This document shows, piece after piece, positions 8,630 to 17,261 of a stretch of DNA of 56,707 nucleotides (the stretch's first letter is position 1; each line of letters starts with the position of its first letter). The notes below the pieces were generated by a model. It saw only the letters and a program-made list of their open reading frames with translations, searched no databases and had not been told where the DNA came from. The position numbers were made by a program, and so were the translations under genes. Source of the DNA: Ruminococcaceae bacterium UBA3215 (GTDB lineage: Bacteria > Bacillota > Clostridia > Oscillospirales > Ruminococcaceae); contig DEWH01000021.1 of the NCBI GenBank assembly GCA_002363155.1, forward strand, positions 13,822-70,528. The letters run 5' to 3'.

Positions 8630-8962
8630 TCAGTTTTCTGTTTTCTTTGCGGTGTAGGTGCGTCTGCCTGCGACCTTGCCTTCCGCTACGAGGCTGAGAT
8701 ACTTCTCATACTGCGCGTCAAGCTCCTCTCCGAGCGATGCAAGCCCTTCCGCGTCGGCAGGAGATGTGCATACTTCCTCGCTCTCCGAAAGCTCGAAGCA
8801 CTTCATTCCGTACCACACACGGGCTCTGAGGCTGCCTTCGTCCGGCTTTATGCGGAAATTGAAGGTGTTTTCGCTTCCTGTGAAGGTATTGCCCTCTGTG
8901 AACAGGGAAACATCGGGTATATCGAAATATCTTGATATCGACTTCTTGTGTCCTGCCGCCAT
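8630..8962 (-). CDS. Hypothetical small soluble protein
   Basis: 110 residues, no family recognised and no membrane segment. The middle (SENTFNFRIKPDEGSLRARVWYG) reads as beta strands and the later part (GEELDAQYEKYLSLVAEGK) as a helix, ending in a basic tail. The start ATG has AAGGAG seven bases upstream. It lies 68 bases after secG, behind an intergenic hairpin, so it could be read through from the secG promoter. Confidence 0.75.
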   Translation of the reverse strand: MAAGHKKSISRYFDIPDVSLFTEGNTFTGSENTFNFRIKPDEGSLRARVWYGMKCFELSESEEVCTSPADAEGLASLGEELDAQYEKYLSLVAEGKVAGRRTYTAKKTEN

Positions 8963-8980
8963 TTCTGCTCCTTATAAAAC

Positions 8981-9008
8981 ATACGGTACAGATCGCTCCG
9001 TACCGTAT
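8981..9008 (-). terminator. Hairpin after secG
   Basis: ATACGGTAC and GTACCGTAT form a perfect 9-bp stem, followed on the minus strand by GTTTTATAAGG. The T-run is short, so it may act as a partial terminator between secG and the downstream small gene. Confidence 0.55.
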
Positions 9009-9030
9009 CGTGATCGGTTGTGTTTGCTTA

Positions 9031-9432
9031 TTATTCTGCCGCTGCGGCAGTTTCGGCTGTTGTCTCTGCGGGAGCAGCTTCTGTGGCTGCGGTATCTTCG
9101 ACAGTGGCAACATCTACCATATCCGCTGCTTCTGTGTCAAAGGCGGCGCCCACATCAGGATTGCTTGTTGATGCGGTGTTTCCGCTCCAGTAAACGGTTA
9201 TGAGGTTTACTGCGATAGCAACGACGAACAGTATAACAGCTGCGATCTTTGTAGCTCTTGCAAGCTTTGCTTCCTTTGTTCTTCCGCTGTTCTTCTGGAA
9301 GTAGTTATCGGAGCTTCCGCCGGAGATAACGTTCGACATTCCCTGCTTGGACTCCTGCATGAGCACTACTGCTATTATGAACACACATGAAAGTATGAGA
9401 AGTATTGCAAATATTATTTCTATGACACTCAT
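9031..9432 (-). CDS. secG: Preprotein translocase subunit SecG
   Basis: Small membrane subunit of the SecYEG channel. Two hydrophobic helices flank the conserved loop VLMQESKQGMSNVISGG. At 133 residues it is longer than the usual 75-80, because of an Ala/Thr/Glu-rich low-complexity tail (about residues 90-133) that probably extends from the membrane. GGAGG lies upstream of the ATG, and the gene has its own promoter at 9495-9523. Confidence 0.93.
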   Translation of the reverse strand: MSVIEIIFAILLILSCVFIIAVVLMQESKQGMSNVISGGSSDNYFQKNSGRTKEAKLARATKIAAVILFVVAIAVNLITVYWSGNTASTSNPDVGAAFDTEAADMVDVATVEDTAATEAAPAETTAETAAAAE

Positions 9433-9494
9433 TTTTTATTCCTCCGTCGGGTGATTTATCCTTTATTTCCGTATTTTTTCATAACATACGCTAT

Positions 9495-9523
9495 ATTATA
9501 GCACACTTTAAAAATAAATGCAA
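9495..9523 (-). promoter_or_regulatory. secG promoter
   Basis: TTGCAT (9518-9523), 17-base spacer, TATAAT (9495-9500) on the minus strand. Confidence 0.8.
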
Positions 9524-9557
9524 GACTTTTTTGAAATTTTTTCGGAAGTCCGTTTTG

Positions 9558-10685
9558 TCAGATCTCTTCGTAGTTCCCGAGGAACCGGTAATACTTCATC
9601 TGTGATTCAAGCCCGATCAGCAGCTTTGCCACGGACTCGTCCATTACAGAGCCGATAAAATCGAGGAAGAAGATGAAGTCGAATGCGTCGTCCTTGAGGT
9701 ACGCGAGTGAATCCGGTATCGGCTTGCTCTCTATGCGGCACAGGTTCAGTCCGCAGTATGCGAACCTTGTCAGTATCCTGTAAAGGCTGCCGGCTGTATG
9801 GGGGACGGTAAGGCACAGCGAAACGACGGAAGCCTTGTTGGGTATCTGGAGATTCTTCGAGATCATAATGAATCTCGTGTAGTTGTCCTTGATATCGGTT
9901 ATGTCAACGGCTACCGGCTCAAGTCCGAAGAGCCTCGCGCAGGACTCGGAGCATACTGCCGCAACAGTCATATCGTCGGATGCGGCAACAGCTTCCGCAG
10001 CTTTGGCGGTAGAGCTTGCTTCTTCAAACGCGAACTTTCCTTCTTCGAGGAACTTCGAGCACTGCTTCAGCGCCATTTCGTGGGAGGTTACCACCTTTAT
10101 ATCCGTGAGCTTTGCGCCCTTCTTTGCCGCAAGGACGTGGTTTATGCGGATCTTGGTGCTGCGGCAGATGTAGAAATCGTGTTTGAGCATAAGACCGTAA
10201 GTTGCGCCGACATCACCGGCGGTTGAATTCTCTATCGGCAGTACGCCGTAATCTATCTCGCCCTTTTCGACTGCTTCAAATACCTCTGAAAAATCACGGA
10301 AATATGTGATCCGGCACTTCTTTCCGCAGAATTTCTCGCAGGCATCGGCTGTATAGCTGCCTTTTGTGACAGCGCCGACGGTGGGAAATTTAGTCTCCGG
10401 AGTGATGACGAACGGCTTTATGCCGGTAAGGAGCTGCTGCTGACGGCACTTGGATATATCCATGAGAGTCGTGAAGAACAGGCCGACACCGTCGGTCATA
10501 TCCGGTGAAACGAGCTCCTCGGCGCGCCTTATGACTTCTTCCTCGCGTCCGCTCTGAAGGATCTCCATGTTGTGCTGTCTCTTGTATTCCGCTACCTCGC
10601 ACGCTACCTTTGCTCTTTTCTCAAAGAGCCTTGCCATTTCATCGTCTATCTTGTCTATCTCGTCTCTCAGTTCTTTAAGTTCCAT
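9558..10685 (-). CDS. pheA: Bifunctional chorismate mutase / prephenate dehydratase (P-protein)
   Basis: Converts chorismate to prephenate and then to phenylpyruvate in phenylalanine synthesis. Residues 1-90 are an AroQ-type chorismate mutase (LRDEIDKIDDEMARLFEKR). A dehydratase follows, with GVLPIENSTAGDVG and the catalytic TR pair in DNYTRFIMIS. An ACT domain from about 285 carries the phenylalanine-binding IESKPI motif, so feedback inhibition is expected. The length of 375 residues is normal. It starts 12 bases after the pseudokinase gene and is probably co-transcribed with it. Confidence 0.95.
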   Translation of the reverse strand: MELKELRDEIDKIDDEMARLFEKRAKVACEVAEYKRQHNMEILQSGREEEVIRRAEELVSPDMTDGVGLFFTTLMDISKCRQQQLLTGIKPFVITPETKFPTVGAVTKGSYTADACEKFCGKKCRITYFRDFSEVFEAVEKGEIDYGVLPIENSTAGDVGATYGLMLKHDFYICRSTKIRINHVLAAKKGAKLTDIKVVTSHEMALKQCSKFLEEGKFAFEEASSTAKAAEAVAASDDMTVAAVCSESCARLFGLEPVAVDITDIKDNYTRFIMISKNLQIPNKASVVSLCLTVPHTAGSLYRILTRFAYCGLNLCRIESKPIPDSLAYLKDDAFDFIFFLDFIGSVMDESVAKLLIGLESQMKYYRFLGNYEEI

Positions 10686-10697
10686 ACATCAAGTTCC

Positions 10698-12530
10698 TTA
10701 TCTGTCGTCTTCGCCGGAGATCACTTCTTCCGTATCGTTGTCGTCCTCTTCATCTGTCAGCGGCAGTTCGCCTTCCGGAACGGAAAGCTCTTCGGCAGTC
10801 GGTTTTACCGCGTAGTAAACCGTGATGCCCTCGTTTTCGGAGATATATACCCGGTCTCCGATCTCCTTGCTGCAGCGGACGACGTAACCTTGCTTGACCT
10901 CATTGGTCTCCTCGGGTACGGTCTCGTATCTTACTCCGAGAGTGGTGAGCTTTGCGGTGTAATCGCTGAGCTTCATTCCGACATAGTCCGGCAGGTAGGT
11001 GAATGCCGCACCCTTGCTGACCTTAATATGGACTGTGGTGCCGGAAGTTACCTGAGTATTTTCTGCGATATCCTGCTCCATTATGATACCCTCGGCGAAC
11101 TCGTCGCTGTACTCTTCTTCCGCCTCGAAATCGAGCATCGAGTATCTGGTTTTGAGCGTATTGTTGAAGAAGCGTCCGACGAAATTCGGCATCATAAGTC
11201 TTTCGCCTGCGCTTATTGTCTCGGCAGGCTTCGTGGGCTCTGTTTCCGCGGGTTCGGTCTCGATGATATCCGGCTCTTCTTCCATTTCCGGAGCTTTCGC
11301 AGCCGTAGTTTTTGCGGTAACGGCGCTTTCCTTTGCGTTCTGTGCCTCGTTTGAGAAGTAGATTATTGCTATAACGAGGGCGGCTACCATTGCAAAGAAT
11401 ATGATGAGACCTGCTGCCGTGCCGATATTTGCACTGCTCTTTTTCTTCTGCTGTTTCTTTTTCTTTGCGGCAGCGGCGCGTCTTTCCTCTATTTCGTCAA
11501 CATCGAACCTAACGTTTACTCTTGGTGTGAACGAACCTTCCTCCTCCGGCTCGGCAGCGGGCGGTTCTTCTTTAGGCGCATCATAAAGCCGTGCTTTCAG
11601 CGCCGGTATATCGTGTATTCTTTCTTCGTGCGTTACAGCCATACCTGCCGCGATAGCGTCGGAAACGTATTCCGGGATATCTTCGTTTACCGAAAACACT
11701 GTCGGGAGCGTATCATTCTGCTTTCTGTCCTGCGCGGGAACGGGGTCTTTTCCGGTAAGGGCGCGGTAAAGCACTGCGCTTATCCCGTAAACGTCGGTCC
11801 AGCTGCCCTGTCTTTCGGAGAGATCGTACTGCTCTCCGGCGGCATAGCCGTCATAGATCTCGCAGGAAAGTTCCGAATCCGCGGTCCGTGCGGAGCTTAT
11901 CTCCACCGAAGTAAGCACGGGAGTCCCGTCTTTTCGTATGAGTATCGTTTCGGGGCTTAATCCTCTGTGGATTATGCCTTTCTCGTTTATTGCGGAGAGC
12001 GTATCGAGCAGGACAGGGAAGAGTCTTGAAGCTTCACCCCATGTAAGCTTTCCGCCGCGCTCGGTGAGGTAGTCGGCAAGAGTTTCTCCCTCTGCGTGCT
12101 CTGTTACAACATAGCCAGTGCCGTTTGCTGCGAAGATGCTGGATATTTTCATTATGCAGCTGTTTTCCGGCTCGTTCATAAGGGTCTTGTTAAGATCCGC
12201 GTATTCGGAGAGATATGACTTGAACAGCGGAAGCGAGCCGTCTTTCACCTCTACCGTCTCGCCGTCATCGGCTCTTGTGCAGAGCGTATCCGGCATAAAC
12301 TCCCTTATTTCGACAGTTTTTTCGTCCTTGGTGTCATAAGCAAGATAAACCGCGCTGTCTCCGCCTTTTGATATCAGCTTTCCTATAACATATCTGTCGC
12401 CGAGGAATGTTCTCGGTGCGAGACAGTCGGCGGGATACGCGTCATTGTCGATATATCCGCAGACTTCGCAGGGTCCGCTGTAACGCTTCACGTTCATGCA
12501 GCCCATGCAGCGTTCGATCTCTTTTTTCAT
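10698..12530 (-). CDS. Zinc-ribbon / kinase-like / PASTA membrane protein, probable pseudokinase
   Basis: 610 residues. Residues 8-24 form a CxxC...CxxC zinc ribbon. Residues ~44-320 have a protein-kinase fold of the bacterial 'VAIKEYFP' type, then one transmembrane helix (~372-393) and two PASTA repeats outside (~440-580). Key catalytic residues are replaced: the ATP-anchoring lysine is Arg (VEIREFMP), the HRD motif is HRG (residues 188-190) and DFG is SVE (~208-210). The glycine-rich loop is also degenerate (SKGGDSAV). PASTA domains of related kinases bind peptidoglycan or muropeptides. I infer a signalling pseudokinase rather than an active enzyme. A hairpin (ACCGCCC/GGGCGGT, 12542-12569) lies directly before the ribosome binding site. 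Confidence 0.85.
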   Translation of the reverse strand: MKKEIERCMGCMNVKRYSGPCEVCGYIDNDAYPADCLAPRTFLGDRYVIGKLISKGGDSAVYLAYDTKDEKTVEIREFMPDTLCTRADDGETVEVKDGSLPLFKSYLSEYADLNKTLMNEPENSCIMKISSIFAANGTGYVVTEHAEGETLADYLTERGGKLTWGEASRLFPVLLDTLSAINEKGIIHRGLSPETILIRKDGTPVLTSVEISSARTADSELSCEIYDGYAAGEQYDLSERQGSWTDVYGISAVLYRALTGKDPVPAQDRKQNDTLPTVFSVNEDIPEYVSDAIAAGMAVTHEERIHDIPALKARLYDAPKEEPPAAEPEEEGSFTPRVNVRFDVDEIEERRAAAAKKKKQQKKKSSANIGTAAGLIIFFAMVAALVIAIIYFSNEAQNAKESAVTAKTTAAKAPEMEEEPDIIETEPAETEPTKPAETISAGERLMMPNFVGRFFNNTLKTRYSMLDFEAEEEYSDEFAEGIIMEQDIAENTQVTSGTTVHIKVSKGAAFTYLPDYVGMKLSDYTAKLTTLGVRYETVPEETNEVKQGYVVRCSKEIGDRVYISENEGITVYYAVKPTAEELSVPEGELPLTDEEDDNDTEEVISGEDDR

Positions 12531-12569
12531 ATATTACCTCCACCGCCCTGATTTCTATATACGGGCGGT

Positions 12570-13007
12570 CTATATAAGTATTTCAAATTTTATCCCGGTT
12601 AGCTTCCGGGCAATGCGGTTAGCCCATTTTTCCGGGTAGAAGCTGTAATATGATATCCCTTTTCGTGAGCGCCGCTTCACGAAGTACGGCATCATGCACC
12701 ATACCGCAGACGGCAGTGCTATCACGGGAAGATAGAACACGCCGAGTATCAGCGACTGTACGGTATGCCCGTACTCGTGGGCGCACAGCTCTCTGCGCGC
12801 TTCCGGGGAAGCCTGTTCCGACACGAAGATGAACATTCCGAGTGAAAGGCTCTCGCCGCGCCGCCAGAGTGTTCCGACAGCTCCTCTGTATATGAAGTGC
12901 TCACGTCCTGCAAGAACAAGGAAGACTGCCGCTCCCGCAAGGGTCTGGAGCAGTCCCCAGCTGCACTGGAGCACTGTATATGCTATTCTTTTTGATAATG
13001 GCATCAT
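12570..13007 (-). CDS. Small membrane protein with HEXXH zinc-peptidase motif
   Basis: 145 residues with two hydrophobic segments: LQTLAGAAVFLVLAG near the start, and FYLPVIALPSAVWCMMPYF after the motif. Between them lies CAHEYGHTVQS, an HEXXH metalloprotease signature, followed by a downstream WANRIA segment. No family is assigned with certainty. It resembles small predicted membrane metallopeptidases of Clostridia, but activity is not shown. Its promoter (13017-13045) places transcription start only a few bases before the ATG, with no Shine-Dalgarno site, so the mRNA may be leaderless. Confidence 0.75.
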   Translation of the reverse strand: MMPLSKRIAYTVLQCSWGLLQTLAGAAVFLVLAGREHFIYRGAVGTLWRRGESLSLGMFIFVSEQASPEARRELCAHEYGHTVQSLILGVFYLPVIALPSAVWCMMPYFVKRRSRKGISYYSFYPEKWANRIARKLTGIKFEILI

Positions 13008-13016
13008 ATATAGATT

Positions 13017-13045
13017 ATTTTACACTTTTGACCGCTCAATGTCAA
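13017..13045 (-). promoter_or_regulatory. Promoter for the HEXXH gene
   Basis: TTGACA (13040-13045), 17-base spacer, TAAAAT (13017-13022) on the minus strand. It is divergent from the promoter at 13066. Confidence 0.75.
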
Positions 13046-13065
13046 TTGTAGGTATGCACAAAACC

Positions 13066-13094
13066 TTGACATTACGGACGGGGAGTGATACAAT
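13066..13094 (+). promoter_or_regulatory. Promoter for the 13177 gene
   Basis: TTGACA, 17-base spacer, TACAAT on the plus strand. It is back to back with the promoter at 13017-13045. Confidence 0.75.
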
Positions 13095-13176
13095 AATATG
13101 ACCAATATAATGAATAGTGAATGATCGAGGTGTCTGCCTGCGGCAGACGAATGATCTGAAAAGGAATGGTGAAGCG

Positions 13177-13515
13177 ATGCTGTTCGGAAAGAAGAAGCCG
13201 GCGGGAATGGACATAAAAAGTCTGCGGGCGCTCGACAAAAAGCCCGTGAAATACGTCACCGAGCGTGACAGCGAGACATTCCGGGAGATAAAGCTGGGTG
13301 AAGCGGGCGCGATAAATGTCGGCGACACCGAATTCACAATAGTCTGCGGCGGTGTGAATGTTATCCGCTGTACCCTGAATGAGGTCAGCGCGGCGGAGCT
13401 TATGAACAAATCCGGACTAACAGTCAAGGGTTATGACCTCGATTCCGGCAGGCAGAAGAGCATCATCGCCTACTACAGCGACGGAGTTGTGCGCGCAGAT
13501 GCCGGAAGAAGATGA
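13177..13515 (+). CDS. Hypothetical small soluble protein
   Basis: 112 residues beginning MLFGKKKPAGMDIKSLR; no family recognised. The body is beta-rich (INVGDTEFTIVCGGVNVIRC), with a short basic N-terminus and no membrane segment or signal peptide. I prefer the ATG at 13177, which has AAAAGGA upstream; an in-frame codon at 13117 has none. It is a single-gene unit with its own promoter and a strong terminator. Confidence 0.7.
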   Translation: MLFGKKKPAGMDIKSLRALDKKPVKYVTERDSETFREIKLGEAGAINVGDTEFTIVCGGVNVIRCTLNEVSAAELMNKSGLTVKGYDLDSGRQKSIIAYYSDGVVRADAGRR

Positions 13516-13604
13516 CCTCCGGAGTTTCGTATGCCGCTTTTCCTGTGATTTTCCCATAAACCGACATTTTATACTGACGGTTATGCACGATATATGTTGA
13601 TTAT

Positions 13605-13647
13605 CCCCGCAAAATGACCCGAAAGCGCATTTTGCGGGGATTTTTTT
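13605..13647 (+). terminator. Rho-independent terminator
   Basis: CCCCGCAAAATG pairs with CATTTTGCGGGG, followed by ATTTTTTT. It ends the 13177 gene. Confidence 0.9.
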
Positions 13648-13714
13648 GTCTGGAAATATATGTATGAGTGTGTTATTATCAGAAAAAAGAAGTAAAATAT
13701 CCGGAGGTATAAAA

Positions 13715-14545
13715 ATGGCATTTTTTCAGAAAGCATCTCATGATATAAACGTGGAAAACCCTGTAAACAAAGTGGTGGAGCTTCCGGTGAGCTCGATAGT
13801 TCCGAACCCCGCACAGCCCCGTGTTATCTTCGACGACTATGAGCTGTCCCGGCTTGCGGTGAGCATACAGCAGAACGGTATCCTCCAGCCCCTTACTGTC
13901 CGCCGTCTCGACAACAGCCTGAACTACGAGCTTATAGCCGGAGAACGCCGGCTTCGGGCGTGCAAGCTTCTCAATATGAGCTATGTGCCGTGCATTATTA
14001 TAACCGCGTCGGTAAAGGACAGCGCTGTGCTTGCAGTGCTTGAGAACCTTCAGCGTGCAGATCTCAGCTTTATGGAAGAAGCCTATGCGATCAAGAATCT
14101 GATAGATTACTACGGTCTTACTCAGGAGGAGACCGCAGCACGTCTCGGAACGGCGCAGTCAACTATCGCCAACAAGCTTCGTCTGCTTAAACTTACGGAC
14201 GACGAAAAGGCGCTGGTCGTGCAGTACAAGCTTACCGAGCGCCAGGCGCGTGCGCTTCTTCGTCTTGATTCGTCAAGGCGCCCGGATGCTATACATTACA
14301 TCGGAACAAATCAGCTCAATACCGCACAGGCAGATGCGTATATAGACTCTCTCGTCAAGGGCAGACCGCAGAAGCCGAAAGTGCATCGGCGCTGGAACTT
14401 CCGCGCAGTGAATCTGTACATCAATACGTTCAACAAGACCATTGACGCAATGAAGGAAGCCGGGATAAACTGCGAGACCGTCAAGAACCGCACCGACGAT
14501 TTCGTGGAGTACGTCGTCAAGATCCCGCTCAAACAGAGCAATTGA
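13715..14545 (+). CDS. ParB/Spo0J/Noc-family DNA-binding protein
   Basis: 276 residues. The N-terminal ParB/sulfiredoxin-like domain has ELPVSSIVPNPAQPR, then QNGILQPLTVRR and the CTP-binding-type motif ELIAGERRLRACK. A helix-turn-helix follows (LTQEETAARLGTAQSTIANK), then a C-terminal dimerization region. It resembles the Noc/Spo0J group that binds centromere-like DNA sites. No parA, gidB/rsmG or parS array is visible nearby, so a direct chromosome-partition role is uncertain. The start at 13715 follows GGAGG by seven bases; upstream in-frame ATGs lie inside the terminator region. Confidence 0.88.
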   Translation: MAFFQKASHDINVENPVNKVVELPVSSIVPNPAQPRVIFDDYELSRLAVSIQQNGILQPLTVRRLDNSLNYELIAGERRLRACKLLNMSYVPCIIITASVKDSAVLAVLENLQRADLSFMEEAYAIKNLIDYYGLTQEETAARLGTAQSTIANKLRLLKLTDDEKALVVQYKLTERQARALLRLDSSRRPDAIHYIGTNQLNTAQADAYIDSLVKGRPQKPKVHRRWNFRAVNLYINTFNKTIDAMKEAGINCETVKNRTDDFVEYVVKIPLKQSN

Positions 14546-14570
14546 TCCGCACTGAACGATATATGACAGC

Positions 14571-14600
14571 AAACACTCTCTGCAAATGCAGGGAGTGTTT
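14571..14600 (+). terminator. Stem-loop after the parB-like gene
   Basis: AAACACTC and GAGTGTTT form a long stem with inner pairs CTGCA/TGCAG, but there is no T-run. The 3' arm supplies the first two bases of the recG -35 box, so hairpin and promoter overlap. Confidence 0.5.
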
Positions 14601-14627
14601 GACATTTACAGAATAATATGGTATAAT
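14599..14627 (+). promoter_or_regulatory. recG promoter
   Basis: Perfect TTGACA, 17-base spacer, TATAAT. Confidence 0.85.
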
Positions 14628-14676
14628 GCAGAAAGTAATATGGATAACTACGCGAATCGCGGTTTAAGGGGATAAA

Positions 14677-16701
14677 ATGCACGAAAGCGACAGCATCACA
14701 AGGATAAAGGGAGTAGGCGAAAAGCGCGCGGAGCTTTACCGCTCGATAGGCATTGAGACCGTCGGGGATATGCTCCGCTATTTCCCGCGCGATTATACCG
14801 ATTACAGCCTTCCGGTGCCTATGAACGAGCTTCAGCCGGAGGATACCGCAGTTTTCGCCGGGACTGTCATCAAAAAGCTCAGACCGTATCTTTCCCCTCG
14901 CTATTCTATCTTCCGGCTCACAGTCAGCGACGGCACAGATACCGTCCTTATCGCATTTTTCAACAGCAAATACAGCTTCGACAGCCTTGAGGAAGGGCAG
15001 GACTACATCTTCTGCGGGAAAATAAAGGGAACGATACTTGCCAAAGAATGCACGTCACCGACATTTATAAAATCCGGCAACAGGAATATGCTTGTGCCAA
15101 AATATCACCTTACCGGCGGGCTCAGCGCGAATATCATATCAAACTGCGTAAAGACGGCGCTTGCGTTCTGCAGTATCAGCGATCCGCTTCCGGAAAACAT
15201 TCGTGAGGAGCACAGCCTTATGGACTATAAGACCGCTCTCGAAAACGTGCATTTCCCGGTCAGCCGAGATACTCTCGGTGAAGCACGCAGGAGGCTCGGT
15301 TTTGAGGAGCTTCTCACCCTCCAGCTTGGTCTCCGGCTTATGAAGAACCGCAGCAAGCGCGTAACTCCGGTTGTAATGGAGGACGCTGATCTCGGAGATT
15401 TCTTCGGAAGTCTGAAATTCACTCCTACCGGAGCGCAGACCCGTTCTATAAACGAGTGCATCGAGGATATGAAGAGCGGTTCTCCCATGAACAGGCTGCT
15501 TCAGGGAGATGTGGGAAGCGGAAAGACACTGGTTGCAGCGGCACTCTGCTGTTTTGCGGCGAAAAACGGCTGCCAGTCCGCACTCATGGCTCCGACAGAG
15601 ATACTCGCAAAGCAGCATTACGAAACGCTTTCTTCGTTTCTCTCGCCCCTCGGCATAAAAGTTGTTCTTCTTACCGGAAGCACAGTAAAAAAGCCGGTTT
15701 ATGCCGCACTCGAAAGCGGAGAAGCGGACGTTGCGGTCGGCACTCATGCGCTCATACAGTCTGCGGTGACATTCCGTTCGCTTGGACTTGTGATTACCGA
15801 TGAACAGCACCGTTTCGGCGTTCGTCAGCGCACTGTGCTTTCTTCAAAGGGAATGTCTCCGCATACGCTGGTCATGTCCGCAACTCCGATCCCACGAACT
15901 CTTGCATTTGCAGTCTATGGTGATCTTGACGTATCGGTGCTGGACGAGATGCCGAAAGGGCGGATACCGATAAAGACCTACGGGGTGGATTCGAGCTACA
16001 GAGAACGCATTTTCCGCTTTATCAGAAAATACATTGCAAACGGCTTCCAGGCTTATATTGTCTGCCCGTTTGTGGAAAAAAGCGAGACCATGACCGACAA
16101 AGCCTCTGCCGAGGAATATTTTGAGTCGCTTAAACAGACATGGTTCTCGGATATACCTGTCGGACTGCTGCACGGAAAAATGAAGCAGACGGCAAAAGAC
16201 GATACAATGGCAAGATTCAAGAGCGGTGAGATAAAGCTGCTTATTGCAACAACGGTCATCGAAGTCGGGATAGATGTTCCGAACGCTGTCATTATGGTGA
16301 TCGAGAATGCCGAACAGTTCGGTCTTTCGCAGCTGCACCAGCTCCGCGGGCGTGTCGGACGCGGCTCCGAGCAGTCGCACTGCATTCTCATAACCGACAG
16401 CAAGTCAGAATACACAAAAGCCCGCGTTGATACTATGGTGCGCACGTCGGACGGATTTGAGATCGCGAATGAAGATCTGAAACTACGGGGACCCGGTAAC
16501 TTTTTCGGTGCCGCTCAGCACGGACTTCCGGAGCTTAAAATTGCCGATATTACAGCAGATACGATGCTTCTCCACGAGACTGAGCGGGTCGCGGGAGCGC
16601 TGCTTTCGGAAGATCCGAAGCTCTCTTCGCCGGAAAATGCCGGGATACGCCGGCTTGTGCAGAACCTCTTCCGCGAACGGGAGACTTTCGGTGTAAATTA
16701 A
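14677..16701 (+). CDS. recG: ATP-dependent DNA helicase RecG
   Basis: Branch-migrates stalled forks and Holliday junctions. The N-terminal wedge/OB domain begins ITRIKGVGEKRAELYRSIG. The superfamily 2 motor follows: Walker A LLQGDVGSGKTLVAAAL, the DEQH box in VITDEQHRFGVRQR, motif III VMSATPIPRTL, and motif VI HQLRGRVGRG. The length of 674 residues is normal. It has its own promoter and stands alone, followed by a 560-base gene-free repeat region. Confidence 0.97.
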   Translation: MHESDSITRIKGVGEKRAELYRSIGIETVGDMLRYFPRDYTDYSLPVPMNELQPEDTAVFAGTVIKKLRPYLSPRYSIFRLTVSDGTDTVLIAFFNSKYSFDSLEEGQDYIFCGKIKGTILAKECTSPTFIKSGNRNMLVPKYHLTGGLSANIISNCVKTALAFCSISDPLPENIREEHSLMDYKTALENVHFPVSRDTLGEARRRLGFEELLTLQLGLRLMKNRSKRVTPVVMEDADLGDFFGSLKFTPTGAQTRSINECIEDMKSGSPMNRLLQGDVGSGKTLVAAALCCFAAKNGCQSALMAPTEILAKQHYETLSSFLSPLGIKVVLLTGSTVKKPVYAALESGEADVAVGTHALIQSAVTFRSLGLVITDEQHRFGVRQRTVLSSKGMSPHTLVMSATPIPRTLAFAVYGDLDVSVLDEMPKGRIPIKTYGVDSSYRERIFRFIRKYIANGFQAYIVCPFVEKSETMTDKASAEEYFESLKQTWFSDIPVGLLHGKMKQTAKDDTMARFKSGEIKLLIATTVIEVGIDVPNAVIMVIENAEQFGLSQLHQLRGRVGRGSEQSHCILITDSKSEYTKARVDTMVRTSDGFEIANEDLKLRGPGNFFGAAQHGLPELKIADITADTMLLHETERVAGALLSEDPKLSSPENAGIRRLVQNLFRERETFGVN

Positions 16702-17261
16702 ATTGCGTTCAGCCGATGCGGCAGATCTCTGCTGTACCTGCTGCCTTCGGCTGATGGGGCTCTGCCCCAAGCCCCGCTGGCCGCTCCGCGCCAGACCAGG
16801 CCAAGGTTTCACCTTGGATCCATGGGTGCCTTTATCGAAAGACTTTTTAAGAGAGTTTTTGAGAAGGGGCTCTGCCCCTGTGACCCCGCAATCCCCCTTT
16901 AAAAAAGTGGTCTTGACCCCCTAAACTGATGCAGTATTTCAGAGTGTACAGCTATGGGCGGGTGAGGATTGAAACGCAGTGGGGCTGGCGGTATATCCAT
17001 TTGTACTGACAAATAGGATTGCTTTAAAAGGTTCAGATCACTTCGGAGTTTAAATGCGAAGCGATCAAAGTTTTTTGGAAAGGGGTTTGGGGAATAACCT
17101 TTTCACCGCAGGAAGCGGTGCAGAAGTTTTCCAAAGGCGCGCAAGGACGCGCGCCATAAGAAAAACTTCGATTCACGAAAAGGTTTTCCCCAAGTCTCGA
17201 GCGCCGTGCGCGACCCTCTCAAGCGCAAGCGGCACTCTTACTCTGAAAAGGAGAAAACACT
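16702..17261 (+). repeat. Gene-free repeat region; 16853-17085 is the partner of the 1-245 repeat
   Basis: 560 bases without a gene. From 16853 to about 17085 it matches the reverse complement of the window start. Upstream, 16755-16850 holds GGGGCTCTGCCCC-type hairpins, and a second such hairpin lies at 16866. Downstream, 'ggtttggggaataacctttt' (17085-17105) is the inverted partner of 'aaaaggttttccccaa' (about 17180), enclosing about 70 bases. No open frame in this stretch has a ribosome binding site. A GAAAAGGAG site just before 17262 serves the next gene. Confidence 0.65.

Noticed and set aside
13646..13714. Upstream start for the ParB-like protein
   Set aside because: It lies inside the T-run of the terminator at 13605-13647 and lacks a ribosome binding site, while 13715 has GGAGG.
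16702..17261. Insertion sequence remnant in the region after recG
   Set aside because: No transposase-like coding sequence or terminal inverted repeats with target duplication; it behaves like a non-coding repeat.
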